In this document: positions 43,976 through 54,840 of the stretch, in pieces
How the letters are laid out: each line of letters opens with the position of its first letter
How positions within the stretch are numbered: position 1 is the first letter of the stretch
NCBI GenBank assembly: GCA_946811695.1
Contig: OX328128.1
Span: 26,878,510-26,942,509 of the forward strand
Reading direction: 5' to 3'
Source: Gonocerus acuteangulatus
Taxonomy: Eukaryota > Arthropoda > Insecta > Hemiptera > Coreidae
DNA: 64,000 nucleotides
Program-made: the position numbers and the translations under genes
The notes under the pieces: model-generated
The model's database searches: none
What the model saw: the letters and a program-made list of their open reading frames with translations, nothing else
Told to the model about the DNA's origin: nothing

Positions 43976-44413
43976 TTACAAGAAAGAAGTAATTACCAAA
44001 AGAATACAACTACAAAAAAATGTCCACAAAATAATACTGGGCCAAAGTGGAATTATCCAAAAAACATGTAGTACACATGTTAAGTCCATGCATCTTGCAT
44101 AACTTCTTAATGAGGAAAAACTGTTACTTTTAAAGGAAGCATTCTTCTTCATAGGATCATCAAAATTACATATAGCCTGCTCAAAATTACACAGTTCCTG
44201 CTGTTTTAATAGCAGGAACTTTAATCCTTTAGCAATCAAAAATTGGAGATACAACATGGTAACTAACGAATATGGCCGTTCGACACATCTGTTTTGCAAT
44301 GAATAGGAATTTGAATCTAATGATGTAAATGTTAGTAATAGTTCTGACAACAGCGCTTTCTGTGAATCTGAAAATGAAGTCCTGGTATGAGTGAAAGCAA
44401 AGGGGATTGAAGT
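43976..44413 (-). CDS. Candidate terminal exon with hydrophobic C-terminus
   Basis: A strong acceptor (TTTTTTTCTTTTTTATAG) sits just above 44,413 on the minus strand and is followed by about 145 codons to TAA. The sequence begins TSIPFAFTHTRTSF, has FSDSQKALLSELLLTF and CVERPYSLVTMLYLQF, and ends in about 30 hydrophobic residues (HVFWIIPLWPSIILWTFFCS) that would make one or two membrane segments. Composition is protein-like and no repeat relationship was seen. Upstream exons were not found: the next 1.5 kb holds only repeats before gene B exon 4. I do not recognise the family. A chance frame in AT-rich DNA is the main alternative. Confidence 0.4.
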   Translation of the reverse strand, partial: TSIPFAFTHTRTSFSDSQKALLSELLLTFTSLDSNSYSLQNRCVERPYSLVTMLYLQFLIAKGLKFLLLKQQELCNFEQAICNFDDPMKKNASFKSNSFSSLRSYARCMDLTCVLHVFWIIPLWPSIILWTFFCSCILLVITSFL

Positions 44414-44649
44414 TCTATAAAAAAGAAAAAAATGTATCATGGTAATTGAACTTTGTAGAACATAAAGGCAATGAATCAACTTAAGATGGACAATTATATT
44501 CTAACGTTTCTGCATACACAGTGTCTGCGTGTGCTCTTACTTTGTTCTATATCCGTAGCAAAAATATCACATAAGAATTTTAGTTTCAAAAGATGAAAAA
44601 TCCTTGAATAACATAATTATTTATTTAAATTTTAACGTCCATTTATTAT

Positions 44650-44830
44650 TAACTACGAATTTTAGGACGGGTTATCTATAAGTTACCACCCTTTTCTAGC
44701 CAGGAAAGGGGTGATGCCTTTTCTTTTTTCGAAAGAAAATCCACCGCCCATAGTGGGAATCTAACCCACAACCCTTTGGCACGGAGTGTTAAGTGCTCAC
44801 ACCTTAACCCTTATGGCTACCGGGTCTCCA
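44650..44830 (-). mobile_element. SINE-L, copy 4
   Basis: Matches copy 3: GGGTTATCTATAAGTTACC, AGGAAAGGGGTGATGCC, CACAACCCTTTGGCACGG on the plus strand. Confidence 0.7.
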
Positions 44831-44999
44831 ATAACATAATTATAGGATTTTTTTTTTAATACATAGTTGTTGAAACAATCAATTTTACAAAAATGTTTGT
44901 TTTATTCTTATCATGTTTTACGAGTGAGAGCCAATAACATCAATTAATGCCCAGATTTTAATTCAGTTGGATTTAAAATAAGCATTTCCATGTCAGACA

Positions 45000-45050
45000 C
45001 ACACACGCATGAGCACACACGTATGCACACACACACACACACATACATAT
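45000..45050. repeat. CA-rich microsatellite
   Basis: Runs of CACACA interrupted by CGCATG and GTATG. Confidence 0.8.
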
Positions 45051-45613
45051 AAAGTCTCTATTAGAGGCATGACTGAATTTACCACAACCAATGAAAATTA
45101 TCAAAATTTAAACATAAGAAAATAATAGAATTATACATAAGAACTATACTAAAGATTTTTAAATGTTTGAAGGTATCAAAAATTTAAAAATCTGAATTCG
45201 AGTGATTACTGACATAACTAAATATAGTATTATTAATATCTGTTTTTATATGCCATGGTTGGAGAGTAATTTTTTTAATAATTTACTGACTTTATTTTTG
45301 CCGAAATTCAATAAGTGCAATAAGTGGTTACCCAACATTATTCTTTTATCTATACATGGAGGGGCTTTGTTAAATCATTTAAAGTAGTATGAAGGTGTGT
45401 TCTGCCCAGCTATTTGTTTAGACTTTTTTCTTCATCAGAATTTCAATATTTTCAGCTTCAACAACTTTCAAATTAGCTCATTTAGAATTTCTCAACAACT
45501 GAACATTCATTCCAATGAATGAAGATGTCTTCGTGATTGAGAAGTAATGATGAAGTAATCTTCATAACAGCTAAGGTTTTTGTGTCCAGTGTGAATGTGT
45601 GTGTGTCTTTTGT
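45051..45613. other. 3' flank of gene B, duplicated with the gene A flank
   Basis: GCCATGGTTGGAGAG at 45,251 and TATTTGTTTAGAC at 45,411 align with 18,998 and 19,170. No separate gene seen. Confidence 0.55.
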
Positions 45614-45765
45614 AAGATGTAGATCACCGAAGTTAAGCAACGTCGGGCGTGGTCAGTACCTGAATGGGTGACCGACCACGTGCTGTTGGCATTATAAAAG
45701 GGTGGCAACCTGTAGATAGCCCGGCGCTAATGGCCAAGTTGTAGATACGCCGTAAAAAAATAAAT
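45614..45765 (+). mobile_element. 5S rRNA-derived SINE, copy 2
   Basis: GATCACCGAAGTTAAGCAAC, GTCGGGCGTGGTCAGTACC, GAATGGGTGACCG and GTGCTGTTGGC match 5S rRNA, then GGGTGGCAACCTGTAGATAG, CGGCGCTAATGGCC and ACGCCGTAAAAAAAT. The 5' part of 5S is missing and a few bases before the GTGCTG block are deleted. Confidence 0.85.
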
Positions 45766-45914
45766 AAAAAAATAACGTTGGGAAGTTTTTAATGATTTAC
45801 AAATCCATTTATTTGATTTTGTTCCCGTCTTCAAGCAGCACATTAAATTCAGGACTGAACGTTTAATATTTTCTTATCTAGGGCATCATTATTCGATCTA
45901 ATTTCCTATACCTT

Positions 45915-46590
45915 CTACTCAGATCCTCCTTTAGAACGCAGAAACTCCATAAATTTTATTCTATTGAAGCGCTTTGCTATAGAGAATGCTGTTTCTTCAT
46001 GAGCTGTTCTTTTATTGACATCTGCCCCATGATCAATCAGGAGAGTTGCAATATGGACGTGCCCAAGAACAGCAGCGTTATGTAAGGGAGTCCAGCCTTC
46101 ACGATTTGCACAGTTCGGATCAAGCCCTTGCTTCAGAAGCCAGTTTGTCGCCACAAAATGATCATGCCAAGCAGTTCGGTGGAGTAGCGTTCTCTTGTCA
46201 CGAAGCATTATATCTAGTTTAGCACCTTTCGAATGCAAATACTTCATGATCGGGAGGTGCCCCCTGGCAGCAGCAAGAACCATCGGAGTCTGATCCACAA
46301 GGTCATGTAAATTGATAGGAACTCCATTCTCGACCAGAAGTTCCACGATTTCTAGACACGCATATCGGGCAGCAACGTGAAGCGTTGATTCCATTCGAGT
46401 AGAACTTGGTGCCATGATGTCAACACCAGCTTTGATCAGCATCTTCACTGATTCAATAGCATTTGATTTGATTGCAACAAAGAGTGGTGTTTCACTTTGA
46501 TGATTCAAAACATTAACGTCTGCATTAAGCTCTAGTAACAACTGAACAGTTTGGTCCTTTGGGCATTGTAAATTCTTTGCTGGTTCCAAT
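45915..46590 (-). CDS. Gene B exon 4: ankyrin repeats, C-terminus
   Basis: Acceptor CATCTAATTTTAG above 46,590; one base completes the split codon, then 224 residues and TAG. The organisation is identical to gene A exon 4: NLQCPKDQTVQLLLELNADV, then about six ankyrin repeats ending GGSE. The four C-terminal repeats are nearly identical to gene A, while the middle loops (for example INLHDLVDQ against DSEDCIKQ in A) have changed. The frame is open. Ankyrin repeats are protein-binding; the target is unknown. Exon 3 lies at 48,424-48,474, with a mariner derivative in the intron. Confidence 0.8.
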
Positions 46591-47290
46591 CTAAAATTAG
46601 ATGAACATATTCATTAGAAAAAAATATTCCAAATATGTAAGTCAATTAAATAAAGACTTATCCTGGAAGTTATACTTCTCGGAATAATTATGACTAAATT
46701 ACAGAGAAAGTTATAATGGATAAACAAAAAAAATCATTTTTTTTTTCCCTTAATTTACTTATTTTTTCAGATAGTTATTTGTCTTTATAGCACTTTTGTT
46801 CTTACACTTATTTATTTTGTTTTCCTAATTTCTCTTTATACCACTTTCAATACATTCTTCATTATATTTTCACATATATTTTTTTTACATGTATTTCTCC
46901 TTGTATTTTCTAAAGAGTTATTTCTATTTCTTTTTTCCCCGCTGAATTTACATACAGTTAGAAATAAAAGTCTACATCCACATAACAAATTTATTAAATT
47001 TATATTAAATAGAGGTTAGGGTTATCTCCAACATAAATGGGTTCAATTTGAGTAATGTACAGGATGAAAGTTCAAAAGAATGGAGGAAAATATAAAAATT
47101 AAAATAATATTTGTAAACACTTAAATATTTTAGAATATTTCATATATTAGGAAAAAATATTAAATGTATCAAAAGATATATAAGTATATTACTACTTTGT
47201 AGTAATATAGAATGCTGACATAACAAAAATTTCCTTAATCTAAATCAAGAAGGCTTCTCCACAGAGTAGATCGTCAGTTTTTCCCAGATA
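46591..47290. other. Gene B intron 3, lower part
   Basis: AT-rich with pyrimidine tracts, no gene recognised. The first about 60 bases align with the gene A intron. Confidence 0.5.
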
Positions 47291-47835
47291 TCAGGCTGTA
47301 CCGTATGAAATGTCAGTTTTGTTTACTTTGCGATTTAATCCTTTCCCTTCTTTATTTCATTATTTACAAACATCATTGTTATTCATATAGAATTAAAGCT
47401 CTTTTATTCCTATTATTTAATCAGTAACTTGCGTACTGCGTTGTGAGAACGATCCTCTGAGAAAAAAATAAAATTTAAATTACGGCTTCAATGGAAATTC
47501 GTATTATTTTTTGTTACGAATTTAAGCTCGGTCATAGCGCTGCTGAGGCGTGTATGAATATTAACACGGCGTTCGAGGAGGGAACAGTGAATGAACGAAC
47601 TGTTTACCGGTGGTTTTCCAGGTTTCGAAATGGAAATTTTGACCTTGACAACGAGGAGCGAGGAAGGCCAGAAACCAAGCTTCACAATGACCACCTGAAA
47701 GAAAGGGTTGAAGCTTGTCCCTAAAAAAGCACTAGGGAATATGCCAAAGAACTCGGAGTAGGAGCCACGACAGTTTCAAGACATTTGAAGGAAATCGGCA
47801 AGTCCAAAACTGACATTTCATACGGTATAGCCTGA
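47291..47835 (+). mobile_element. mariner deletion derivative
   Basis: Inverted ends TCAGGCTGTACCGTATGAAA and the complement of TCAGGCTATACCGTATGAAA, about 32 bp, flanked by TA at 47,289-47,290 and 47,836-47,837. It is 545 bp long against about 1.3 kb for a full element. Only the N-terminal DNA-binding part of the transposase remains. Confidence 0.9.
47491..47815 (+). pseudogene. mariner transposase N-terminal DNA-binding domain
   Basis: Begins at ATG (MEIRIIFCYEFKLGHSAAEA), followed by GTVNERTVYRWFSRFRNGNF and a GRP hinge, then after an in-frame TAA at 47,722-47,724, TREYAKELGVGATTVSRHLK. These are the two helix-turn-helix units that bind the terminal repeats. The coding sequence joins directly to the 3' terminal repeat after IGKSK, so the catalytic domain was deleted. 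Confidence 0.85.
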
Positions 47836-48159
47836 TAGTATCTAGTTTTGCTACATGTACTCATGCTAGCAGTGTCTACCTAGATTGTGAATTAAGATTT
47901 GAAGAATCAAGAAGATATTATTTGGGTCTCTGCGATAACCTTAGGCTGTGCCCATGGATGTAAGGTAATTTATTGTAAATAGAATACATTTTGTATTGTT
48001 TCGTAGTACTAAGATTTTTATAGCTAACCATGTTTCATATATTTTTAAAATTAATAACTCTCAATTTGCGTAAGCCCATCACAACCCGTTTAAAAAACAA
48101 TTCCATTTTATTTTGATCAAATAAATTGACAAAATCAATATATATGACCCCCTTAAAAA

Positions 48160-48262
48160 TAATTTTCAGTGTTTACTAGATAGGATTGATAAAGATTTGA
48201 AGAAATTTTTCAGAAAGTCCGTCATGGGTGCAACCTCAATAGTTTGGAGGAAAGTACTAAAA
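48160..48262 (-). mobile_element. Family B 5' end fragment
   Basis: GATTGATAAAGATTTGAAG, TTTTTCAGAAAGTCCGTC and GGAGGAAAGTACTAAAA match the family B 5' end. Truncated before the TA tract. Confidence 0.6.
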
Positions 48263-48423
48263 CAAAACTAGAATATTGTTTTTAAGCCAGGAATTCCTTT
48301 TTTTCCACTTTAATCATGAATTAACATGCTCCTTGCTCTTCTCATCTAATTAGTCCACAATACTTTATATGAATAAAAATGGGAGCAGCATGAAAATACA
48401 TATTATTCATTTGAAACATATAC

Positions 48424-48474
48424 CTAAACTTTGGTTTCCTTGATTTTTTCTTCTTATTGCACTCCACATATGTG
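48424..48474 (-). CDS. Gene B exon 3: lysine-rich linker
   Basis: A 51-bp exon with acceptor TTTTGTTTCAG above and donor GTATATG below, phase 2 at both sides. It encodes TYVECNKKKKSRKPKF and a shared junction Arg. The KKKKSRKPK run looks like a classical nuclear localisation signal (inference). The intron sequence on both sides aligns with gene A exon 3, for example GCAATGAAAATGAAACAGCT against TTAATGAAAATAAAACAGCT. Confidence 0.7.
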
Positions 48475-49095
48475 CTGAAACAAAAGCAATGAAAATGAAA
48501 CAGCTATAAAACAATAATTGACAGGGTCGAGGAAACCATGAAAGTTAACATCACAAAATGAATCATTATTCCAAATATTTTGGAAAATTGTAGGGAAAAA
48601 GTCTGTCACACAGGAACTGAATAACAAAGGCCATTCTTTAACAAGGTGCTTATTTTATACCGCGTTCCGGGAGAATATGCTTAAAATAACCCATCTAGAA
48701 ACTAAAGAAATAGTTTTTATCTTTAAAATTTATAATAAAATGTAAAAGTGGACAATAAAATTTTAATAATAATAATCATTACCATTTGTAATAAACTGCT
48801 GACACAATTATAAATTTCTTAATTTTGTTCTGAAGTAAATGCCAAGTTCTATTGGACTGATTTTGCTTTTGATTTTTTTCTTACAACACATGTTCCGAAT
48901 TAGTTGGGTATGATATCTGCCGAGCCTCATCAACGGACGGCGCAGGAAAATTAATAACTTGGTTATTGAATAAACTCCTATTCCTATGGAACAATTAAAC
49001 TTTTTTTTTAGAACACATCATTCTCTTAATGGTGGTTAATGAGTTCACCCAATTGGAAGTACTATGTAGTAAGTACAGTGGTGAAAAAGAATTTT
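48475..49095. other. Gene B intron 2, start
   Basis: Includes a family B-like 3' terminus remnant at 48,596-48,640 (AAAAGTCTGTCACACAGGAA), at the position matching 22,387 in gene A. Otherwise AT-rich. Confidence 0.5.
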
Positions 49096-49260
49096 CATGA
49101 GATCAACCTCATAAGTGGGTTTCCCTTCCTCTGGGGGGAGGGAGGAAACCCTTATATGAGGTTGAGCTCATGGCGCAATCTGGAGGCCCAACTGGAAAAA
49201 GCCACAATTCAGACCTGATAGAGGACAAAAATAAGGGTGGTTCTAATTTGTTTGTGTGTG
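49096..49260 (+). mobile_element. Family A 5' end with inverted duplication
   Basis: A 77-bp palindrome (CATGAGATCAACCTCATAAG against CTTATATGAGGTTGAGCTCA) replaces the usual 5' hairpin; then AAAATAAGGGTGGTTC and a TG-rich tract in place of (TA)n. Confidence 0.55.
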
Positions 49261-49648
49261 TGGGTGTGCGTGCGTGCGTGTGTGGTGGTCTATTGTGAAA
49301 TTAATGTTTAACGAAGATACGTCCTGTCGAATACCGTAAGCAAGGCTCTGACTGAGTAATCTACATCAAGATGAGTTTATACAATTTAAAAGAGGTAAGA
49401 TTTGCTATTTGTATTGCATGTGTTTTCTCATAGAAGTGAGTTTGTTAGTGACTATTATAAATGTTTTGTTCTACTCATATAGGTATAATATCTATTAACT
49501 TGTCGATTGCTTTGAACCACCCAAGATAGAGTCACTAAACTAAATAAAAGGTTCTACAACTTATTGTATTGCCATGGCATATTATTTTCCCGTATAAATG
49601 TGAAAAACATATTTTTGTCTTTATTATAAAATTCAACCATAAATATTT

Positions 49649-49716
<68 letters not shown>

Positions 49717-49776
49717 TGATGTTTATTTTTCGTCACTGGGATAATATTTTTGGATGGAACGGAATTTTTCTCCAGC
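49261..49776. other. AT-rich with (TA)n at 49,653-49,713
   Basis: TG/CG-rich tract first, then no recognisable gene; an uninterrupted TA run of about 60 bases near the end. Confidence 0.5.
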
Positions 49777-50496
49777 AGTGGTAATTTTTTAAAATAAATA
49801 GTGACTTGATAGGTTCTTATTAGATTTTCATTATATCTCAGGGTTCATTTAAATATTACCAAATTCACCACATACGGAATTATGAATAAAACCTTAAAAC
49901 AAACTTTTTTAAATATATGGTCTCAATTTTAAAATCTGAAAACATAAAGACAAAAAATAAAAATTTTAATTTTGGTTTTAAAACACGCGCGCGCCTACTG
50001 CAACTCATCTCTAGGTTGCTGGGCTGCAATACAATGCTACGGTAAAGATCACACGACCTAATGTGTTTGGGATTCCTGCTCCACAAGAGGCAACAAGATG
50101 GAATTTTTTAGTTCGTGGCCCACGTTTAGGCGCCAAGATGGTATTTTTTGTGGATTGCTCCACGTTTAGGGCGCAAAGATGTGGTGCTTGAGGTTCTGTC
50201 CCACGTTTCGGGCGCAAATATGTGGTGTTTTTGGTGGATAGAAAAAGGAAATGAATTATATTTACAATTTTTTTAAAGAAATAGTGACTTGATAGGTTCT
50301 TATTAGATTTTCATTATATCTCAGGCTCCATTTAAATATTACCAAATTCACCACATAAGGATTTATGAATTAAACTATTATTTATTTAATGTGAATAATT
50401 ATTTTAATTTAATAAAATTTCCTGTAAGAAAAAGCATGAGCAATATTAAATTATAACCACTTCTTACCATCAGAGCACCCCCTTTATAGGTCATTA

Positions 50497-50498
<2 letters not shown>
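49777..50498 (-). mobile_element. Rearranged LTR element: LTR piece, leader region, short LTR
   Basis: An LTR fragment (49,777-49,890) and a 278-bp LTR-like copy (50,221-50,498, from TGTGGTG to ATTACA) flank sequence matching the leader of the larger element (55,160-55,330). The short LTR lacks about 0.9 kb of the middle. Next to it are three degenerate repeats containing CCACGTTTxGGGCGC, a primer-binding-site-like motif on the minus strand. Confidence 0.65.

Positions 50499-50501
<3 letters not shown>

Positions 50502-50545
<44 letters not shown>
50502..50545. repeat. (TA)n microsatellite
   Basis: Uninterrupted TA run directly beside the short LTR. Confidence 0.85.
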
Positions 50546-50557
<12 letters not shown>

Positions 50558-50718
50558 CACACACACGCACACTCATTACTAACAATAGTCTCTGCATAAC
50601 CCCAAGCAATTTTTTCAATTGCACAGATACAAATCAAGAACAGGTTTATTGGCATAATATTCATGTAATTTTGAACACAATTTAATAAGGAACTGTAAAT
50701 AATTATATATATATATAT

Positions 50719-51927
50719 TGTGGTGTTTTTGGTGGGGTAAGAAAAAGAAAAATTGAATATATTTGAAAGTTAATATAAAAAAGGATAAGAATAAAAAAGT
50801 TATTATTGGAAAAGTTTATTTAGAAAAGTTTATATTATATTTTCATTAAATCTCAGGGTTCATTTAAATTTACCAAACTCACCACATACGGACTTATGAA
50901 TAACCATTTGAATAATTAAATAAATTTAATAAATTTCCTGAAAGAAAAGCATGAGAAATATATGATTAGAATCATCTCTTACCATTTGTCATTTTGTGTT
51001 GAGACCATATTAAATACCAGGAGAAAGGTTCAGTATAAATAAAATGGAGTTGGAAATAATTGACTTATATTGAAGAAAAGATATAATTTTAGATTTTGCA
51101 TGGCTGTGATATAAAAAGAATATAAAAAGAAAATTGCGTGACTCACATATTTGTATCAATGTTGGGTTATTAAGAAATGTTTAGAACATATTTAAATTAT
51201 TAACTTATATATTAAAATATAACTATTGGCCATTGTGAAATTTTAGATAGCTTTAAGAATTTAATTAAAGATTGGCAGTGAGTGAGTTATACTCAGCTTG
51301 GTTTACGGATGATGTTCTTGAAGTGAAGAGGCAGGCTGCTTGTGGTCGTGTTGAGGAGATGGATGGTCGGCTGCTAGATTCTGGAGTTCTGTCTGCCCAT
51401 CATGTCCAGTTGGTGCTCGGTGTCAGGCTGTGGTGGTGCAAAGGGTGCTCTCTCGCCCTTGGCTGGCGTTGAAGTGCGAGTGAGTGCTCTGGCCCTTCGT
51501 CGGCGCTGGAGTGAGCGTGAGTGGTGGGGGAAGGCCCTACTTATAGAGGCGTACCCCCACCACACCAAGGGTGTCTGACTTCCAAGGACCAAGGGGGTCC
51601 TTCCCTGGATTTTCCTGTTTATACTTGGAAAACACCTCTTTCGTTATCTTCCTGGGAACTTGTATTCCTTATCGCTCCTAGCCGAGATATTTGGACTCTT
51701 CTATCTACTTAACACTGCCTTTTTGAAAAAAATAAATACTGCCAAACTAAACACTGCCAAATGCTATCTCTTTTATTATTCTTTTATTTATTTTATTGAT
51801 TGACAAATGATAATATTTGTGATGGACTTATAATATATAAGCTAGCCTTTATTTTGAATAGGAATGCTACTCTTTGCTATGCCAGAAACTCACTCTTTCT
51901 AGAGCACCCCCCTTTTATATCATTACA
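50719..51927 (-). repeat. LTR, 3' copy on the minus strand
   Basis: Matches 55,394-56,588 almost base for base from about 50,805 to the end. Candidate TATA at 51,540-51,546. A 66-codon plus-strand frame is shared by both LTRs and looks accidental. Confidence 0.85.
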
Positions 51928-51959
51928 TTTCGGGTGGGCTCCGGTGTAAAAAAAAATAT

Positions 51960-52006
<47 letters not shown>

Positions 52007-52104
52007 TATTTGGTCTAAAGATTTTGTTTTCCGGCTCAGGGTAGCATTTCTATTCAAATACTGGATACTATTAACAGGTTTCATTTTTAAAAAATTTAAA
52101 TTTG

Positions 52105-52136
<32 letters not shown>

Positions 52137-52350
52137 TGCTCTACAGTAAATTATAAATATTCTAAAGTCTTAATAAAAATTATAAATTATGTTTTATAAC
52201 AAAAAAAAAAATTACATACAATAATAACATTTACATTTACAACACATGTTGTATGGCTGTATACTTCTTATTCCAATACAAAGTCACTCATATCAAAAAT
52301 TTTTTTTTTCAAATAAAAATAAAAAAATTATTTTTATCTATTTATATATA

Positions 52351-52385
<35 letters not shown>

Positions 52386-54120
52386 CTTTAATATTACCCT
52401 TTATTCAATAATTAATCATTTTAATTTCAAATTAACAACATAATATAATCAAAAAATATCTACTACGACAAAACAAAAAATAAGTATAGCTTAAAGCTGA
52501 GCCTCCCGGGCTCATTTAATCTTAAGTTTTATTATTATTTATTTATTTATATTTTATGTACAACAAGTTTTCTTTTTAATTTCATTGTGGTTTTTATTCA
52601 TATTTAATTATTTTACCCAATGCATTTGACATGACTCTAATGATTGTTCAAGAAAGTTTGTTCCCTCACTAGCCCTTTTTTAAAAAATTGAAATTTTAAT
52701 GTAATAAAATAATTTGTCAATAGTCTATCAGTCCTTGTCGGTGTCAACTTGTTTGTCAGTCACTCCTTCTTACTACATTTCATTTAAAAACTTCTCCTTC
52801 CACTTCAATATTTATTAAACTCCTTCCACTTGAATAACATTATTCAAAAATTATTATTAATAAGTTTCCCCCCTTTATTATAACATAGTATAATATAATA
52901 TTTCCCAATTCGTAGATAAGGTACTCCGGCCTCTTCATGGGTCCGTGAGCCTTTAATACACAACAAATAATAGGTACTCCGGCCTCTTCATGGGTCCGTG
53001 AGCCCTCAATATAAAATAATTATTCAAATATTTCAAACAATATTTTTCATAAATAAATTCAATTAGATTTATTTATTTCTCCTACCCTTTACTTCAATTA
53101 ATTATTTACTCCTACTTCTTCTTTATTTATTATTAACTTTTGAAAAGGTTTTTTCCCTTTAAATATTTATAACTGTCCTTGTCAATGTCTGTCTTTCTAT
53201 TTGTTTAAAAAAATTATTAAGTTTTATTTATTTTATTCTTTATTTAAAACGTAGTTTACCATTAATTATTCTTTTCATTAATTCATTATAGCCTTATTGG
53301 CTTCAAAAATATATTTCTCATTTAAAAACATCCTATAGTTGGAAGGTTCAAGTCATATTGAAAAGAGAGTGATGCGAGCGCTGCTCGGGGCTGTGGCAAT
53401 TATAGGAACTTCTTGACAATGTAGAACACTAGCACGGTGCGCGTGTCGAGAACTTGAACTAGCATGAGCCTGCTTTGTTTATGCTAGGGATTGTCAAAGC
53501 TTCCTGCTTTCGAGGTAGATAAGAGCTTTTGGGAGTTTATCATCCTATTATCTGCATTCCTAAGATAGGAATAGGATTTTGACATAAACTGGAGATTTCC
53601 TGATTTTTTATCGATTCTCTTTGTCTTATAAAAGCATATTTTAGCTTTTCTAACTTTTACACTTGCGTGTCTAAAAACTTATCACGACCGATAATGAAAT
53701 AAATTTTTTTTTTTTTATATCTTCTTGATAATAACATTAGGATTTTGTGTTGGTGCAAAATTTTAATTTTTATTAATAATTTTACTGCTTTTAACGGATA
53801 AAACCGGTTATCATTTTACTGAATCTACGTCTAAAAAAGGATAATATAATGACCTTTTTCGTAACATTTTTCGTTTTTAGTGTACGGTTGTGCACTCGAT
53901 TTTAAAAATAAAATAAAAATGAAATAAAATATGGGTTTTGCCTCTCGTAATTTTGAAAATGGTATCTAAAAAATTATAAACATTGGTTTTTATCAATAAA
54001 CCATAGAATTTTGATAGGTAATATAATTTAAATATTAATAAATTTATTATTTATTTGTCCCTATCCACTCAAATCCGGTACCCAACGCCGGAGGAGCTCC
54101 AAAACAGAGAGGTTTTATCG
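51928..54120 (-). other. Internal non-coding region of the LTR element
   Basis: Long T runs near 51,962-52,001, 52,106-52,134 and 52,353-52,382, AT-rich spacer, a pair of direct repeats (52,918-53,005) and a short GC-rich patch (53,370-53,470). No pol motifs in any frame. Confidence 0.6.
52918..53005. repeat. Two direct repeats in the LTR element
   Basis: GGTACTCCGGCCTCTTCATG then GGTCCGTGAGCC occurs at about 52,920 and again about 54 bp later. Confidence 0.8.
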
Positions 54121-54840
54121 TTATACTTTACTGGTTAAATTTTTTATTTCATCATCTTTGGTCGGTTCATGATAATATTTAAGGAGAATCGAATGGAACA
54201 TTCCCCGAATAATTCCTTTTTTATCTTTATTCTTATATCCCAGGTCGATCTTAATAAGGGGACATTTAATATACAATTGTATGTTTACTTTTGCTGTTTC
54301 TTTTATTAAAATATTGTTTTTAAATAAATTGTTTAAAATAAAATCTTCATCGATTGTTAAATAATCTGGGTTTAAAATTTTTGTTTGATTTTTCTTAAAT
54401 AATTTGTTTAACATATAATTTTCGGCGGAAGTAAATACGTTATTGTTTAATTTCGTTGTAATTTTATTTATTTTGAATAAATTATTTAAAATATAAATGT
54501 CATCGGAATTAAATAGATCGATGGACACAGCAGTTATTTTAGGACTAGTTTGATCATTTATCATTAAAGAAACAGGTTTACTTTTATGGATTATACGAGG
54601 AGCAGGTTTGATTTCACGGAGCGTCATTATGGACCTTAATTTTTCTGATTCTGATTTTAATTCGGTTTTGATACTTTTTAATTCGGTTCTTATATTATTT
54701 TGGCTTTCCATTAATTCGTTTTTATCACTTAACATTTGGGCCATCATTTGTTTCATCATTAACTGCATCTTCGCGAACCCCGAATTTATTATTATTATTT
54801 CCTCCTGGGTGTAAGGTCTATTACCTTCGTTATGTTCCAT
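54121..54840 (-). CDS. Gag-like protein of the LTR element
   Basis: 239 residues from ATG at 54,840 to TAA at 54,121, about 0.55 kb inside the 5' LTR on the minus strand, the usual place of gag. Residues 13-72 are Met/Lys/Glu-rich and predicted to form a coiled coil (LMMKQMMAQML, then LKSIKTELKSESEKL). Residues 113-176 contain three copies of a motif like ILNNLFKxN (at about 115-125, 142-151 and 167-176). No zinc knuckle. I do not recognise the sequence; gag is inferred from position and coiled coil. It may be the only protein of this non-autonomous element. Confidence 0.6.
   Translation of the reverse strand: MEHNEGNRPYTQEEIIIINSGFAKMQLMMKQMMAQMLSDKNELMESQNNIRTELKSIKTELKSESEKLRSIMTLREIKPAPRIIHKSKPVSLMINDQTSPKITAVSIDLFNSDDIYILNNLFKINKITTKLNNNVFTSAENYMLNKLFKKNQTKILNPDYLTIDEDFILNNLFKNNILIKETAKVNIQLYIKCPLIKIDLGYKNKDKKGIIRGMFHSILLKYYHEPTKDDEIKNLTSKV

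Noticed and set aside
45614..45690. Possible 5S rRNA gene
   Set aside because: Only the inner and 3' part of 5S is present, with a deletion and a SINE tail; another copy shares the same defects.
47491..47724. 77-codon frame as a host HTH gene
   Set aside because: It lies between mariner terminal repeats with TA duplication and is the transposase N-terminus.
51272..51592. Frames repeated at 51,272-51,592 and 55,933-56,253 as duplicate genes
   Set aside because: They lie wholly within the two LTRs, overlap on both strands and match no recognised protein.
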